Shown here one piece after another: positions 48,092 through 56,443 of a DNA stretch of 64,000 bases. The stretch covers positions 62,001 through 126,000 of the forward strand of contig NZ_VKDC01000011.1 of the NCBI RefSeq assembly GCF_007097395.1, given 5' to 3'. This stretch comes from Fulvivirga sp. M361 (lineage in GTDB: Bacteria; Bacteroidota; Bacteroidia; Cytophagales; Cyclobacteriaceae). The notes beneath the pieces are model-generated. The model saw only the letters and a list, made by a program, of their open reading frames with translations, had not been told where the DNA came from and did no database searches. Numbering within the stretch: position 1 is the stretch's first letter; each line of letters begins with the position of its first letter. Made by a program: the position numbers and the translations under genes.

Positions 48092-51000
48092 CTATTCTTC
48101 AATAATGAAATCATGTCCAAGTTCTAAGTAATCAATACCTGCTTGTCTTGATTTTTGCTCTTCTTTATCCACCAGTACCGAAATCTGATGAACCGGAGCA
48201 GGCACCAATACGGACCAGGGCTTGGTGGCACTTAGAGAGGACTTTGCCTCACCTTCCCTTGCTGTATCAATCAGCTGGTAGTTACCCTGAAAATCTTTGG
48301 CCACCTGAAGCATGGAAAACTTTGTAATGAAGTTTACATAGGGCAATGTTCTCATAAAGCTAAGTATATCAGAGCTATGTACTGTCCCTCCTAATTCTAC
48401 TTTTTGATTTTGAGAAAGTAAGGTACCGGTCAAATATTTATTGATCTGCTCATTCAGCTTTTGAATATGAAAGCCATAATTAAACCCATCAGTAAATTTT
48501 ACAGCACAAATAATTTTTATCCTCTCGTAATTCGGATTTCTAACTTCCAGTTTCACAAACGGTGAAGTGAATAACTGAATATACGACTTTATTTCAAGCA
48601 ATAACTCACTACTCGTCATGGGTTCGGTAGGGTCCGCAGAAAAACGGGCATGAGGAGTAACTACTATCAGTACATTACCAGGTTTATCCAGCCGGTTACT
48701 TGTCATATTGGGCAAGCAATTCACTTTGTAGAGCTGATCAAATTTTTCTAATATAATTCGCTCAAAATCCCAGGCACTTACTGCCCGTTGTTTATGATGG
48801 AGTCGTTCTCCTATGCGCGTATAAAATCGCAAAGGCTCTTCTGCGGGCCTTCCTAAAAACGAAGGCAACGGCTGTTTTACGGTCTGGATGCCTTCAATAT
48901 TTTCTGCTGATCTGCTAATAGTATAAGCCGGCATAGGCTCATGCAGATGCTTACCGGAAATGTCAGAATCCGGGTCCAACGTAGCCGTGATGACCTGGGT
49001 GGTCACGCGTAATATGTTTGAAGCAGTATTGATATTTGCACTTACCGTGGCTCGTATCCAATATAGATCAGGGTCAAGAATGCTGTTACCATTACTAATC
49101 TCCGGTGGCACTTCTAAAAGCACTATTCCCGTCTTCAAAAAACGGTTAGTGTCATCTCTGAGTATCTTGGATGGGGCCAGTACATACCATTCATCTCCTG
49201 CCAGGAAGCTCCATTCTATAACAGGCGGGTCTTCTTCCGAGGAAACAGTGTACTCATCGATCATTTCAAAAAAAATGGTGAGCAATTGGGGAGGTTTTAG
49301 CCCCTCAAAACCAAGGACCAACCCTCCTTCAAAATTATATTCCGGCAACAGGTAAGTGCGCTGTTTTGAATTATCCGGATAAACCAGGTTTTGCCCAAAG
49401 GGGTGTATGTAGAAAAATTTACCCCGACTTTCATGGGTATCAGAAGCATTTGAGTGCTCCACCAACGATATGGTCGATGACGAGCTGTAATCAATAGATA
49501 TTGACTGGATCTGAGGAGCGTAGGGAGCTTTTGGAAGCACTTTTTTACTTTTCTCTTTATTTTTCAATAATCCTCCACGCGTATTTTCAATGGTGACTTC
49601 CGAAAGAATAGCAGGGTAAACATCATGCGCAAAGCTATGTTGCGGGCCGGTCAACTCCAGTTTTATAAAGCCTCTCTCAGAAAGTGAGGTGTAATTGAGC
49701 GTTTCGTTGATCACATCATATTGAGGGGGTTGTTTGATGTTTTTGATATCTACGTTACTAATAACTGTTTTTGCCATGAGCTTACCTTCCGGTGCGGGGT
49801 TAGCCATACTCCCTTGTTGCTCCGTCCTGAATAACTTAAAGGTCTGCTGCTCTGACTTTTCTTGAGGCTTCCATCTGCCTGCATCTAAAATAGAGAGGTT
49901 GGTTTCAAAGGAAGCATTGTTAATATCCAGATTATATTCAGCGTAATGCCCGGCAAAACCGCTCTTATGAACCGGTAAATCAAACCATTCAATGTTTATT
50001 TTAAGTTCATCCAGTGATTTATTGAAGATCTCATTATTACCAATAATAAAATAAGACCCCAACTTAGGCATGGGGCCAAAAGGCAAAAATGGGGTATCAG
50101 CATTCAATTGCCCTATATTATTGAACAGGTCTAAACTCTTAAACCCTGAGACTTTCGTATTAAGAGTAATTTGCTCTACCTCCAAATTAGACAGTAATGA
50201 ATAAGGGTATACATAAGAGTTACTGTTCAGAACAAACTTCACCAAAGGCAGATCTGTTTTATAGTCGCCTGCATGTATGTTGCTGTCGAAACCACATAGC
50301 TCAGGCTCTGAAGAAAGCATATCAAAGTTAATTCTCAAACTATATTGATCATCCTGTCTTGTGACGACATGCTGTCGAATGAGATGCCATCCCTTATCGG
50401 TTGTAACGGATATCATAAAGGACTCAAGGAATACTTTGATGAATACTTCATCAACGCTACTTTCATTAAGTAAACTTAAATCCTTGATAAAACTTAGAAA
50501 CCCACTGTAGGCCCGTTCTCCAAACTGAAATATGATTTCAACTTCACGTAATCCTTCTTTCAGATACAGGCCAGGTGAAGCTACTGTAAACCCTACTTCA
50601 GCATTCTGCATGGTTTTTTCATCGCTCCCTTTACCGCTCTGGTCTTCTCCGAAAACAGCAAACGACTTTCTCCGTTGAGCATTGTCTGTATCAGCACCGT
50701 AAAGGCTTATAGGAAAATCCGCTTGCAGCACATTGTTCACCAGTTGCTTTTCTTTCCCCTTAATATTGAGTGTCTGTTGGTCAATAAAAATTGTTTTGAT
50801 CTGTTTTATTTCAGCTCCGTTTACCAGTAATTCTTCGTCGCCTCTGTATAACAGATCATTGCCACTATCATCTTGTTCACCTATAAAAACCGTACCCTTT
50901 GGCACTCTGGCGTAAGGTACACCTTCATCCAAGGTGAACTGAAGATAAACCTGGTCAAAGACAACAGGCTTCACTTTCTGCCTCAGTACTTTAGAGTAAT

Positions 51001-51832
51001 AAAAATCTATGTGTCTTCTTGTAAGCTGGTTGATATTGCCTTGTGCCCGTTCAAATAGCTTCAAAAAGGTTATGTAAAGTGCTATTTCCGGGTAATGAAT
51101 ATCGTTGTCAAGTGATTCGTTGAGGTACTCAGGAGTCTTCGATTTCAGGTATAATAACGTCTCATAAAATCCCTGGAATATTTGTTGTAACTCACTGGTT
51201 ATACTTTCTATACGGTCTTTTTTTGATCGCCCCTTGTAAGCACTCATATCGGGGCTTACCTCTTCTAACCCCCATACGTTGCTAAATTGAGTATAATCAA
51301 GTGCTATAGCATGCCCCAGCGCTTTACGATCCGGAGCTGCTGAATCCAGGGCCTTCAATTTTTTTAGCGCCACACTCAACTTGGAGCTAATGGCATTAGC
51401 AATTTCGTTTCTGATATTGACCTGAGAGAGTGTGAACTCTTCGATAGATCTTAGCCTGTTATACCATCCTTCAAACTGACATGCCACTTCATGTATTTCC
51501 TCAAAACACTTTTGAAGGTATTTTAGCTTGCGTTCGGGTTTTTTATACAGTTGTGATTTGTAAATATAATTCTTGAACCGCTCTTCCATAGCGGCAGGTT
51601 CAGAGTCTATGATAGATGCCAGTACTACAGTTTCGTCGGTGAAAAAATAGGACCAGTCTCCGTCTATCTTTTTCTGTTCATTATAAAAATTAATGAGTCG
51701 GGACAGGCCAGACGTAAAAACGAGCATGTCTTCAAAAGAACGCTCATCTATTTTGACATACTCCGGATCCAGCGCCTGAAATTGCCTGCTCTGCTGACTG
51801 GTACCAGTACTTTTATATAGTTTAGGTCTCAT
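48092..51832 (-). CDS. eCIS baseplate J-like wedge protein (Afp11-like)
   Basis: A 1246-aa structural protein. The N-terminus (YVKIDERSFEDMLVFTSGLSRLI, DWSYFFTDETVVLASI) is typical for the large Afp11-type proteins of Bacteroidota. The C-terminal third has the gp47/baseplate J pattern: YTRIGERLHHKQRAVSAWDFERIILEKFDQLYKVNCLPN, then VIVVTPHA and LRTLPYVNFITKFSMLQV. It should form the main baseplate wedge. It lies 27 bp after gp25 and 27 bp before the fibre-like gene. There is no signal peptide, as expected for a cytoplasmically assembled particle. Confidence 0.9.
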   Translation of the reverse strand: MRPKLYKSTGTSQQSRQFQALDPEYVKIDERSFEDMLVFTSGLSRLINFYNEQKKIDGDWSYFFTDETVVLASIIDSEPAAMEERFKNYIYKSQLYKKPERKLKYLQKCFEEIHEVACQFEGWYNRLRSIEEFTLSQVNIRNEIANAISSKLSVALKKLKALDSAAPDRKALGHAIALDYTQFSNVWGLEEVSPDMSAYKGRSKKDRIESITSELQQIFQGFYETLLYLKSKTPEYLNESLDNDIHYPEIALYITFLKLFERAQGNINQLTRRHIDFYYSKVLRQKVKPVVFDQVYLQFTLDEGVPYARVPKGTVFIGEQDDSGNDLLYRGDEELLVNGAEIKQIKTIFIDQQTLNIKGKEKQLVNNVLQADFPISLYGADTDNAQRRKSFAVFGEDQSGKGSDEKTMQNAEVGFTVASPGLYLKEGLREVEIIFQFGERAYSGFLSFIKDLSLLNESSVDEVFIKVFLESFMISVTTDKGWHLIRQHVVTRQDDQYSLRINFDMLSSEPELCGFDSNIHAGDYKTDLPLVKFVLNSNSYVYPYSLLSNLEVEQITLNTKVSGFKSLDLFNNIGQLNADTPFLPFGPMPKLGSYFIIGNNEIFNKSLDELKINIEWFDLPVHKSGFAGHYAEYNLDINNASFETNLSILDAGRWKPQEKSEQQTFKLFRTEQQGSMANPAPEGKLMAKTVISNVDIKNIKQPPQYDVINETLNYTSLSERGFIKLELTGPQHSFAHDVYPAILSEVTIENTRGGLLKNKEKSKKVLPKAPYAPQIQSISIDYSSSSTISLVEHSNASDTHESRGKFFYIHPFGQNLVYPDNSKQRTYLLPEYNFEGGLVLGFEGLKPPQLLTIFFEMIDEYTVSSEEDPPVIEWSFLAGDEWYVLAPSKILRDDTNRFLKTGIVLLEVPPEISNGNSILDPDLYWIRATVSANINTASNILRVTTQVITATLDPDSDISGKHLHEPMPAYTISRSAENIEGIQTVKQPLPSFLGRPAEEPLRFYTRIGERLHHKQRAVSAWDFERIILEKFDQLYKVNCLPNMTSNRLDKPGNVLIVVTPHARFSADPTEPMTSSELLLEIKSYIQLFTSPFVKLEVRNPNYERIKIICAVKFTDGFNYGFHIQKLNEQINKYLTGTLLSQNQKVELGGTVHSSDILSFMRTLPYVNFITKFSMLQVAKDFQGNYQLIDTAREGEAKSSLSATKPWSVLVPAPVHQISVLVDKEEQKSRQAGIDYLELGHDFIIEE

Positions 51833-51859
51833 GCTTCTTACACTGCTACGCGCGGAGTA

Positions 51860-52291
51860 TCAGTCCACCTGGGGTTTAAATCGTACGTCTGTTCCTTCTA
51901 TTATATAATATGGATATACCATGTTGCTTCTTTTATTGGTCTTTCGAATTATATAGATGAGCTCAATCATTAATAGTCCGTCATTTTCAGTATCAGGCTC
52001 AATTTTTATATCATCCAAAATGATACGCGGCTCATAATACAATACTGAAAATTCTATCTTTCTTTTAATCTCATTGATCAAGGTACTATCGATAGATTCA
52101 AAAACGGAAAAGGTAAGATCACATCCATAATCGGGTAGCATCACTCTTTCACCTGGTTTGGTGCTTAATAGTATTAAAAGGCTTTCACGTATGTCTTCTT
52201 CCTCTGACACGAGTACAACACTACCTGTCCTTTTGTCAAAGGAGGGAGGAAACTTCCATCCTATTCCAAGAAATGTCTTTTTATGTTTCAT
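51860..52291 (-). CDS. GPW/gp25-family baseplate protein (Afp9-like)
   Basis: A 143-aa protein of the gp25 family. The core shows DIRESLLILLSTKPGERVMLPDYGCDLTFSVFES, which includes the conserved Glu-Arg-x-x-x-Pro-(D/E)-(Y/F)-G motif, then INEIKRKIEFSVLYYEPRI. In T4 and Afp, gp25 binds the first sheath ring to the baseplate. The size is normal. A 181-bp gap separates it from PAAR upstream, longer than any other gap in the core baseplate genes. Confidence 0.93.
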   Translation of the reverse strand: MKHKKTFLGIGWKFPPSFDKRTGSVVLVSEEEDIRESLLILLSTKPGERVMLPDYGCDLTFSVFESIDSTLINEIKRKIEFSVLYYEPRIILDDIKIEPDTENDGLLMIELIYIIRKTNKRSNMVYPYYIIEGTDVRFKPQVD

Positions 52292-52472
52292 GTACTGTTT
52301 TTTTGAAGAAAATTAAATATGTTTCTGCTTCCTCTAGCCAGGTCAGTCAGATTGAAGGATTTCCATTGCACAGAAGAAATTGGGTTAAATGAGAGATATA
52401 CGAAAGACATTCCGTAGTTTATTGAATATCTGTGCAAAGCCAAGCTCATAGTACAAATCATTAGTTCTGTAT

Positions 52473-52766
52473 TTAGCCTCCTATCATTACAGTGGGGCAC
52501 CCCGGTCCAGTTACTGTTCCTCCATGAGCTGTACTATCACCCACACGAACAGCAGGCTTGCCTCCTATCATAACAGTAGCCGAGCCCTTTATAACAGTAT
52601 CAGGAGGACCGGTACATGTTGCCATATCACCTACCACAGAAGCAGGCATGCTACCTATCATGACAGTAGGTACTCCTGGTGAGCTTATTGGCCCACCTAC
52701 GTGAGGGACCGTTCCCGTCATCATCGGGCATACATGCATATCTGTAAGTCTTGCAGCTGGGGGCAT
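52473..52766 (-). CDS. PAAR-repeat spike tip protein (Afp10-like)
   Basis: A 97-aa PAAR protein that sharpens the tip of the VgrG-like spike. The repeats are clear: MPPAARLTDMHVCPM, GGPISSPGVPTVMIGSMPASVVGDMATC and GKPAVRVGDSTAHGGTVTGPGC. The His11/Cys13, Cys52 and His77 positions are suited to binding the metal at the tip. It has no C-terminal effector extension, so it is a bare tip and not an evolved toxin carrier. It lies 29 bp after the spike gene. Confidence 0.95.
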   Translation of the reverse strand: MPPAARLTDMHVCPMMTGTVPHVGGPISSPGVPTVMIGSMPASVVGDMATCTGPPDTVIKGSATVMIGGKPAVRVGDSTAHGGTVTGPGCPTVMIGG

Positions 52767-52795
52767 ATAGTTATTATTTTAGTCTATTATTTTTC

Positions 52796-54586
52796 CTAAT
52801 TAATTTGAACCAGTCCACCTTTTATAGTAGTCATGGCAGAGCCTTTTACTTCAGCCTGTGCACCTTCGGCAGCAAACTTGGCTTTTCCCTTCATCGTCAC
52901 ATTTACGCCTTCACCTGAAAAGTCTTTAGTCGCATTAATTTCAGTACTGCCCGTAGATTTTATAATGATACCTCCCTTGGCAGTTAGCTTAATGTCTTTG
53001 TTCGATTCAAGTGATATACCCTCACTTGACATCTTCAACTTATTTTTGTTATTCTTATCCTCAACAGTTATGCTCTTTTCTTTATCATTCAGTATTACGG
53101 TATTCTCTGCAGGAGTTTGAATGGTCAATATCTTATCCGTATCATTGAATTTTATCTCCAATCCTGCTTTGGTAAAAATAGATTTAGTACCATTTCCATC
53201 TTCCGGCACATATTTAGGTTTCAGCGCTTTACTATACATTGAGCCAAGGATGATTGGAGATTGCGGATCATCATTTAAAAAGCCAACCACTACTTCATCG
53301 TTAATCTCCGGAAAGAAAAATACTCCGGCTTCTTTAGAAGCATAAAAGCCGGATAAACGTGCCCAAACCGGCATATTATCCTTTTGCAATGTAGGGACAG
53401 TTACCTGTACCCGATGGTTTCCTTCCGGGTCATCGTGGATTGTTTTGACAATACCAATATGCAAACCAGTAATGGAAGGTATAATACCAGAAGCTGGCGG
53501 TGATGTTATAAAAGGCACTTCTTCAGCGTAAATCTCATCTGAAATCCCCATAGTAACTTCCGTAGTCCAGTCACCTTCCTGAATACTGTGTGTGACTTTA
53601 CTTATAAAAGCCTTTCCATTAAAGTGATCACTTAAGCCTTCTATTTCAATGGTAGCTCCCGGAACCACCTTGGCATTCCCGCGAATACTCATGCTTCCCT
53701 TTACCTTAGATAATCTCGAACGGCTTATCCTGGAGCTTGCCCAATTCTCCAATACAGCCTTTGACATAGTCGTAGGACTTTGGAGAACAAATTCGTTCAA
53801 CCCAATTACATCTGACAGCGCATTCGACTTAAGTTTGCCTTGCGGCACCTCTCCTATCGGTTTGCCTTTAGCCGTTACCAACTTTTGAGTACTCATATCC
53901 CACGAGTTGGAAACAACATTTTTATATTGATTTCGAGCGTCTATCTCTCCATTAAAGTTTATAAGTCCGGTACCATAGTCTACTTTCAGGGCACTGGCTC
54001 CACCAACTTCAGGCTTTTCGATAACCAACTCTCCGTCTTTCGTATTGACCAGCATACCATTGACCTCTGCCCTAAGTAATATAAAATCCCAGTCTGTAGC
54101 ATTATGCTGAATTAACTCTTTATGCTTTACACCAGTATCTTTTATCTTAACTTTTAGCCCGGTATTTTTTGCCACCTCTTTGATGATGTCGCTATCTTTC
54201 TTATCATAAAAAACGGCATTTTTGCGTCCTACAGTAGCTTTTACAGCCTTATCTTTGCACTCTACAATGACATAAGAATCACCACTCCTGCCTACAGTTA
54301 AGCTATGCTTAACAATAATTCCTTTAAAGATCACTTCTTCCTTTGACTCGTATCCGACTTTGATGATGATTTCTTTAGCCGGGTCTAAAAGCCCTTTATT
54401 ACTAAGCGAAAAGTCTTCTGCTTCTGAACCTCCTCCATCAAGATATTCCAATCGAGCGTGAGTGATCTTATTCAAGCTGCCGGATACGCGGATAGAAACA
54501 CAACTGTAATGATCGGGGATCTCCTTGCCGCCAGTAAGTACACTGTAAGTGACCAGAGTAGATTGGGTAAGTGCGTTTTCAGCCAT
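52796..54586 (-). CDS. VgrG-like spike protein (Afp8-like)
   Basis: A 596-aa spike. The N-terminal two-thirds resembles the gp27-like hub of VgrG (KLNKITHARLEYLDGGG-type hub start, SDIIKEVAKNTGLKVKIKDTG, HNATDWDFILLRAEVNGM). An OB-fold gp5-like domain lies at about 376-460 (GIVKTIHDDPEGNHRVQVTVP, EVVVGFLNDDPQSPIILGSMY). The C-terminal part is a repetitive beta-helix (NDKEKSITVEDKNNK, GGIIIKSTGSTEINA) that carries the PAAR tip. No effector domain extends beyond it. It follows the LysM gene by 3 bp. Confidence 0.94.
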   Translation of the reverse strand: MAENALTQSTLVTYSVLTGGKEIPDHYSCVSIRVSGSLNKITHARLEYLDGGGSEAEDFSLSNKGLLDPAKEIIIKVGYESKEEVIFKGIIVKHSLTVGRSGDSYVIVECKDKAVKATVGRKNAVFYDKKDSDIIKEVAKNTGLKVKIKDTGVKHKELIQHNATDWDFILLRAEVNGMLVNTKDGELVIEKPEVGGASALKVDYGTGLINFNGEIDARNQYKNVVSNSWDMSTQKLVTAKGKPIGEVPQGKLKSNALSDVIGLNEFVLQSPTTMSKAVLENWASSRISRSRLSKVKGSMSIRGNAKVVPGATIEIEGLSDHFNGKAFISKVTHSIQEGDWTTEVTMGISDEIYAEEVPFITSPPASGIIPSITGLHIGIVKTIHDDPEGNHRVQVTVPTLQKDNMPVWARLSGFYASKEAGVFFFPEINDEVVVGFLNDDPQSPIILGSMYSKALKPKYVPEDGNGTKSIFTKAGLEIKFNDTDKILTIQTPAENTVILNDKEKSITVEDKNNKNKLKMSSEGISLESNKDIKLTAKGGIIIKSTGSTEINATKDFSGEGVNVTMKGKAKFAAEGAQAEVKGSAMTTIKGGLVQIN

Positions 54587-54589
54587 CCG

Positions 54590-55279
54590 TTATTTCTTTA
54601 CCGGTGGAAAAACTAATTCGGACCCAGGCTCCAGGTTTCTGAAATTCACAAGATCATTAATCCTGGCCACCTGAAGGTAGTAGCCGCTATCACCGTATAT
54701 CTTTTCACATAACATGGGTAAGTTATCGCCCGTTTTAACGGTAACGACGTGACTAAGGTCCGGAGATGATTTCGTCTTAAGCTTGGACTGGGTCTCAGGA
54801 TCCAGGGCATTTTGAAAAGTAACCTGTGCTTTCGCCCTGATGGAAGTACCATCCGGTGAAAACAAAGAGTGAACTATACTAAGACTCGTCAAACGGCCGG
54901 AAAATTCAAAGGCCTTCCCCCATTGCAGGGTTACAAAAGGCGGTTCGTGCTGATCTCCCTGATAATAATAGGTGGCCTTTTTAAACTTTTCTATTTCGTC
55001 GTTTACATTTCGTATCTCACCGGTGGCTCCCGTGCCATCAAAGACCAGTTCGAAACTAACTGATTCCGGCCCTATATTTTTAAATTTATTTTCAGGCCCG
55101 ATGGTATCCGGTGCTTGTTCCTGACTATAGTTAATGTTATGGGTGTGTGAAATAGAGGATGGGTTTATCATGACATTGACCTCCAGCCTTTTTGTTCTGA
55201 ACTTAGGATCTTCATAGCTGACCACCTTCAGTTTCTGCAGCTTTGAATCCGAATCTTTCTTTAGTATTCCTGTTGCCAT
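54590..55279 (-). CDS. LysM-containing baseplate hub protein (Afp7-like)
   Basis: A 229-aa protein. The N-terminal region (VMINPSSISHTHNINYSQEQ, GPESVSFELVFDGTGATG) is a gp53-like/hub domain found in Afp7 homologues, and residues about 173-225 form a LysM domain (HVVTVKTGDNLPMLCEKIYGD, NLEPGSELVFPP). In contractile particles this protein clamps the tube to the spike base. Its ATG overlaps the stop of the DUF5908 gene by 1 bp (TAATG), and the spike gene follows at once. Confidence 0.93.
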   Translation of the reverse strand: MATGILKKDSDSKLQKLKVVSYEDPKFRTKRLEVNVMINPSSISHTHNINYSQEQAPDTIGPENKFKNIGPESVSFELVFDGTGATGEIRNVNDEIEKFKKATYYYQGDQHEPPFVTLQWGKAFEFSGRLTSLSIVHSLFSPDGTSIRAKAQVTFQNALDPETQSKLKTKSSPDLSHVVTVKTGDNLPMLCEKIYGDSGYYLQVARINDLVNFRNLEPGSELVFPPVKK

Positions 55280-55446
55280 TACCTTTCTTTTCTAGCTTCT
55301 ATCACTCTTAGAACACGATCAACACACTCTTCTATGATTCTTTTTTCAGCCATTGCATCCCTGGCCTGTGGATACGACCTCACGGGTAAGTTATGGCTAT
55401 CCGTTACCGTTAGTTTTACTGTTAATTCTTTTATCTCAATAGGCAT
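55279..55446 (-). CDS. DUF5908 family small eCIS protein
   Basis: A 55-aa gene that is easy to miss. It reads MPIEIKELTVKLTVTD, then a polar middle, and a basic helical end (RIIEECVDRVLRVIEARKER). The MPIEIKEL start is typical of DUF5908, a family found in contractile injection loci between the second tube gene and the LysM gene, the place held by Afp6 in the antifeeding prophage. It starts 6 bp after the tube stop and its TAA overlaps the LysM start. The structural role is not known; its size suggests a short peptide that stabilises the hub. Confidence 0.85.
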   Translation of the reverse strand: MPIEIKELTVKLTVTDSHNLPVRSYPQARDAMAEKRIIEECVDRVLRVIEARKER

Positions 55447-55452
55447 ATATAG

Positions 55453-55938
55453 TTATGCTTTAACCTTTGAAAGATTGACTTCCTCAAATTTTTGGTAGGC
55501 AAATTCCATGCTTTCAACAAGTAACTGGTTTTTATCCGCTCCAAAACCACTGATTTCTTTTTTCACCGGGTAAGCCTTCTCAAAGGTCCATGACATAAGA
55601 GGCTGATTGAGATCACCCAGGAGCATTACGATAATATTACGCAACCTGACTGGTTGCGCAAAACCCGTCTCCAATGTGCTATTGATCCAGTTACTAAACT
55701 CTGAACTGGTCACTACCACGCCGCGTTTTAGGACTAAGTTTGGATACTTAACAGGCTGGGGAAGCCGGTACATAAACCGATTTTCCCCACCCTCTTGAAT
55801 ATCCTCTGTCGGAACTTCTACGGATATACCTGATACCTCCTGGAAACTTGCGTCATAAATAGCATCTCTACCCGATTTTGCGCTTTGACTAAGGCTTACA
55901 ACAAATTTGAAACCTGGAACAGGATAATGTATAGCCAT
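55453..55938 (-). CDS. eCIS tube-initiator protein (gp19-like, Afp5-like)
   Basis: A 161-aa member of the T4-gp19-like tail-tube family. It shows YPVPGFKFVVSLSQSA, FQEVSGISVEVPTEDIQEG, YPNLVLKRGVV and a final MEFAYQKFEEV. It is a diverged second copy of the 145-aa tube protein and lies closer to the hub genes, as Afp5 does. The likely role is the first tube ring on the baseplate. It starts 11 bp after the stop of the main tube gene. Confidence 0.93.
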   Translation of the reverse strand: MAIHYPVPGFKFVVSLSQSAKSGRDAIYDASFQEVSGISVEVPTEDIQEGGENRFMYRLPQPVKYPNLVLKRGVVVTSSEFSNWINSTLETGFAQPVRLRNIIVMLLGDLNQPLMSWTFEKAYPVKKEISGFGADKNQLLVESMEFAYQKFEEVNLSKVKA

Positions 55939-55949
55939 AGACCCTCAAC

Positions 55950-56387
55950 TTATCCTAGTTCCTGAACGATACCTTCATGTGCCAGCTCAATGGACTCTAA
56001 GGCAATCTCATTGGCGTCTGATTTCAGGTCCGGACCAGAAACTTTAACGGGAAAAGCATTTTCCACTCTCCATACCATTACCGGTGATTCCTCTTCGTCC
56101 AGTAGTGAAATTGTCACGGTCTCTCTTCGGTCAGGATTGGTTTGCACTTCTTCAAACCACTCGAAAAAGCTCAAATCATCCTTAAATACGCCTTTTTTCA
56201 GTGTAATGGTACCATGTTTTTTCAAACCTGGTATTTTCTGGGTAACCAGGGAAGGATCGTTCCCTGCACGGTATTCTATGAATTGCGTTTCCATCTCAAG
56301 TCCTGTTACTTCCTGGAAACCTACGTCTATGTCACCCCACTCTACAGTAAAGTGAAACTTGGGAACTGGCCATAATTCTTCTGCCAT
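55950..56387 (-). CDS. eCIS main inner-tube protein (gp19-like, Afp1-like)
   Basis: A 145-aa gp19-family protein: WPVPKFHFTVEWGDIDVGFQEVTGLEMETQFIEYR, KHGTITLKKGVF and a final IELAHEGIV. It is the probable bulk tube subunit that stacks as hexamers inside the sheath. It follows the sheath gene by 56 bp, the longest gap among the sheath/tube genes, so it may have its own translation signals for high output. Confidence 0.93.
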   Translation of the reverse strand: MAEELWPVPKFHFTVEWGDIDVGFQEVTGLEMETQFIEYRAGNDPSLVTQKIPGLKKHGTITLKKGVFKDDLSFFEWFEEVQTNPDRRETVTISLLDEEESPVMVWRVENAFPVKVSGPDLKSDANEIALESIELAHEGIVQELG

Positions 56388-56443
56388 AATATAATGCTTT
56401 TAATAGTTGTCGATTTGTTACTTAAATTACTTATGAATGGTGG

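Noticed and set aside
52288-52500. A 70-aa frame on the minus strand that fills the gap between PAAR and gp25 and overlaps the gp25 start by ATGA.
   Set aside because: It starts with GTG inside the PAAR gene, has no recognisable motif or signal, and overlaps PAAR by 28 bp. The 181-bp gap is recorded as probably non-coding.
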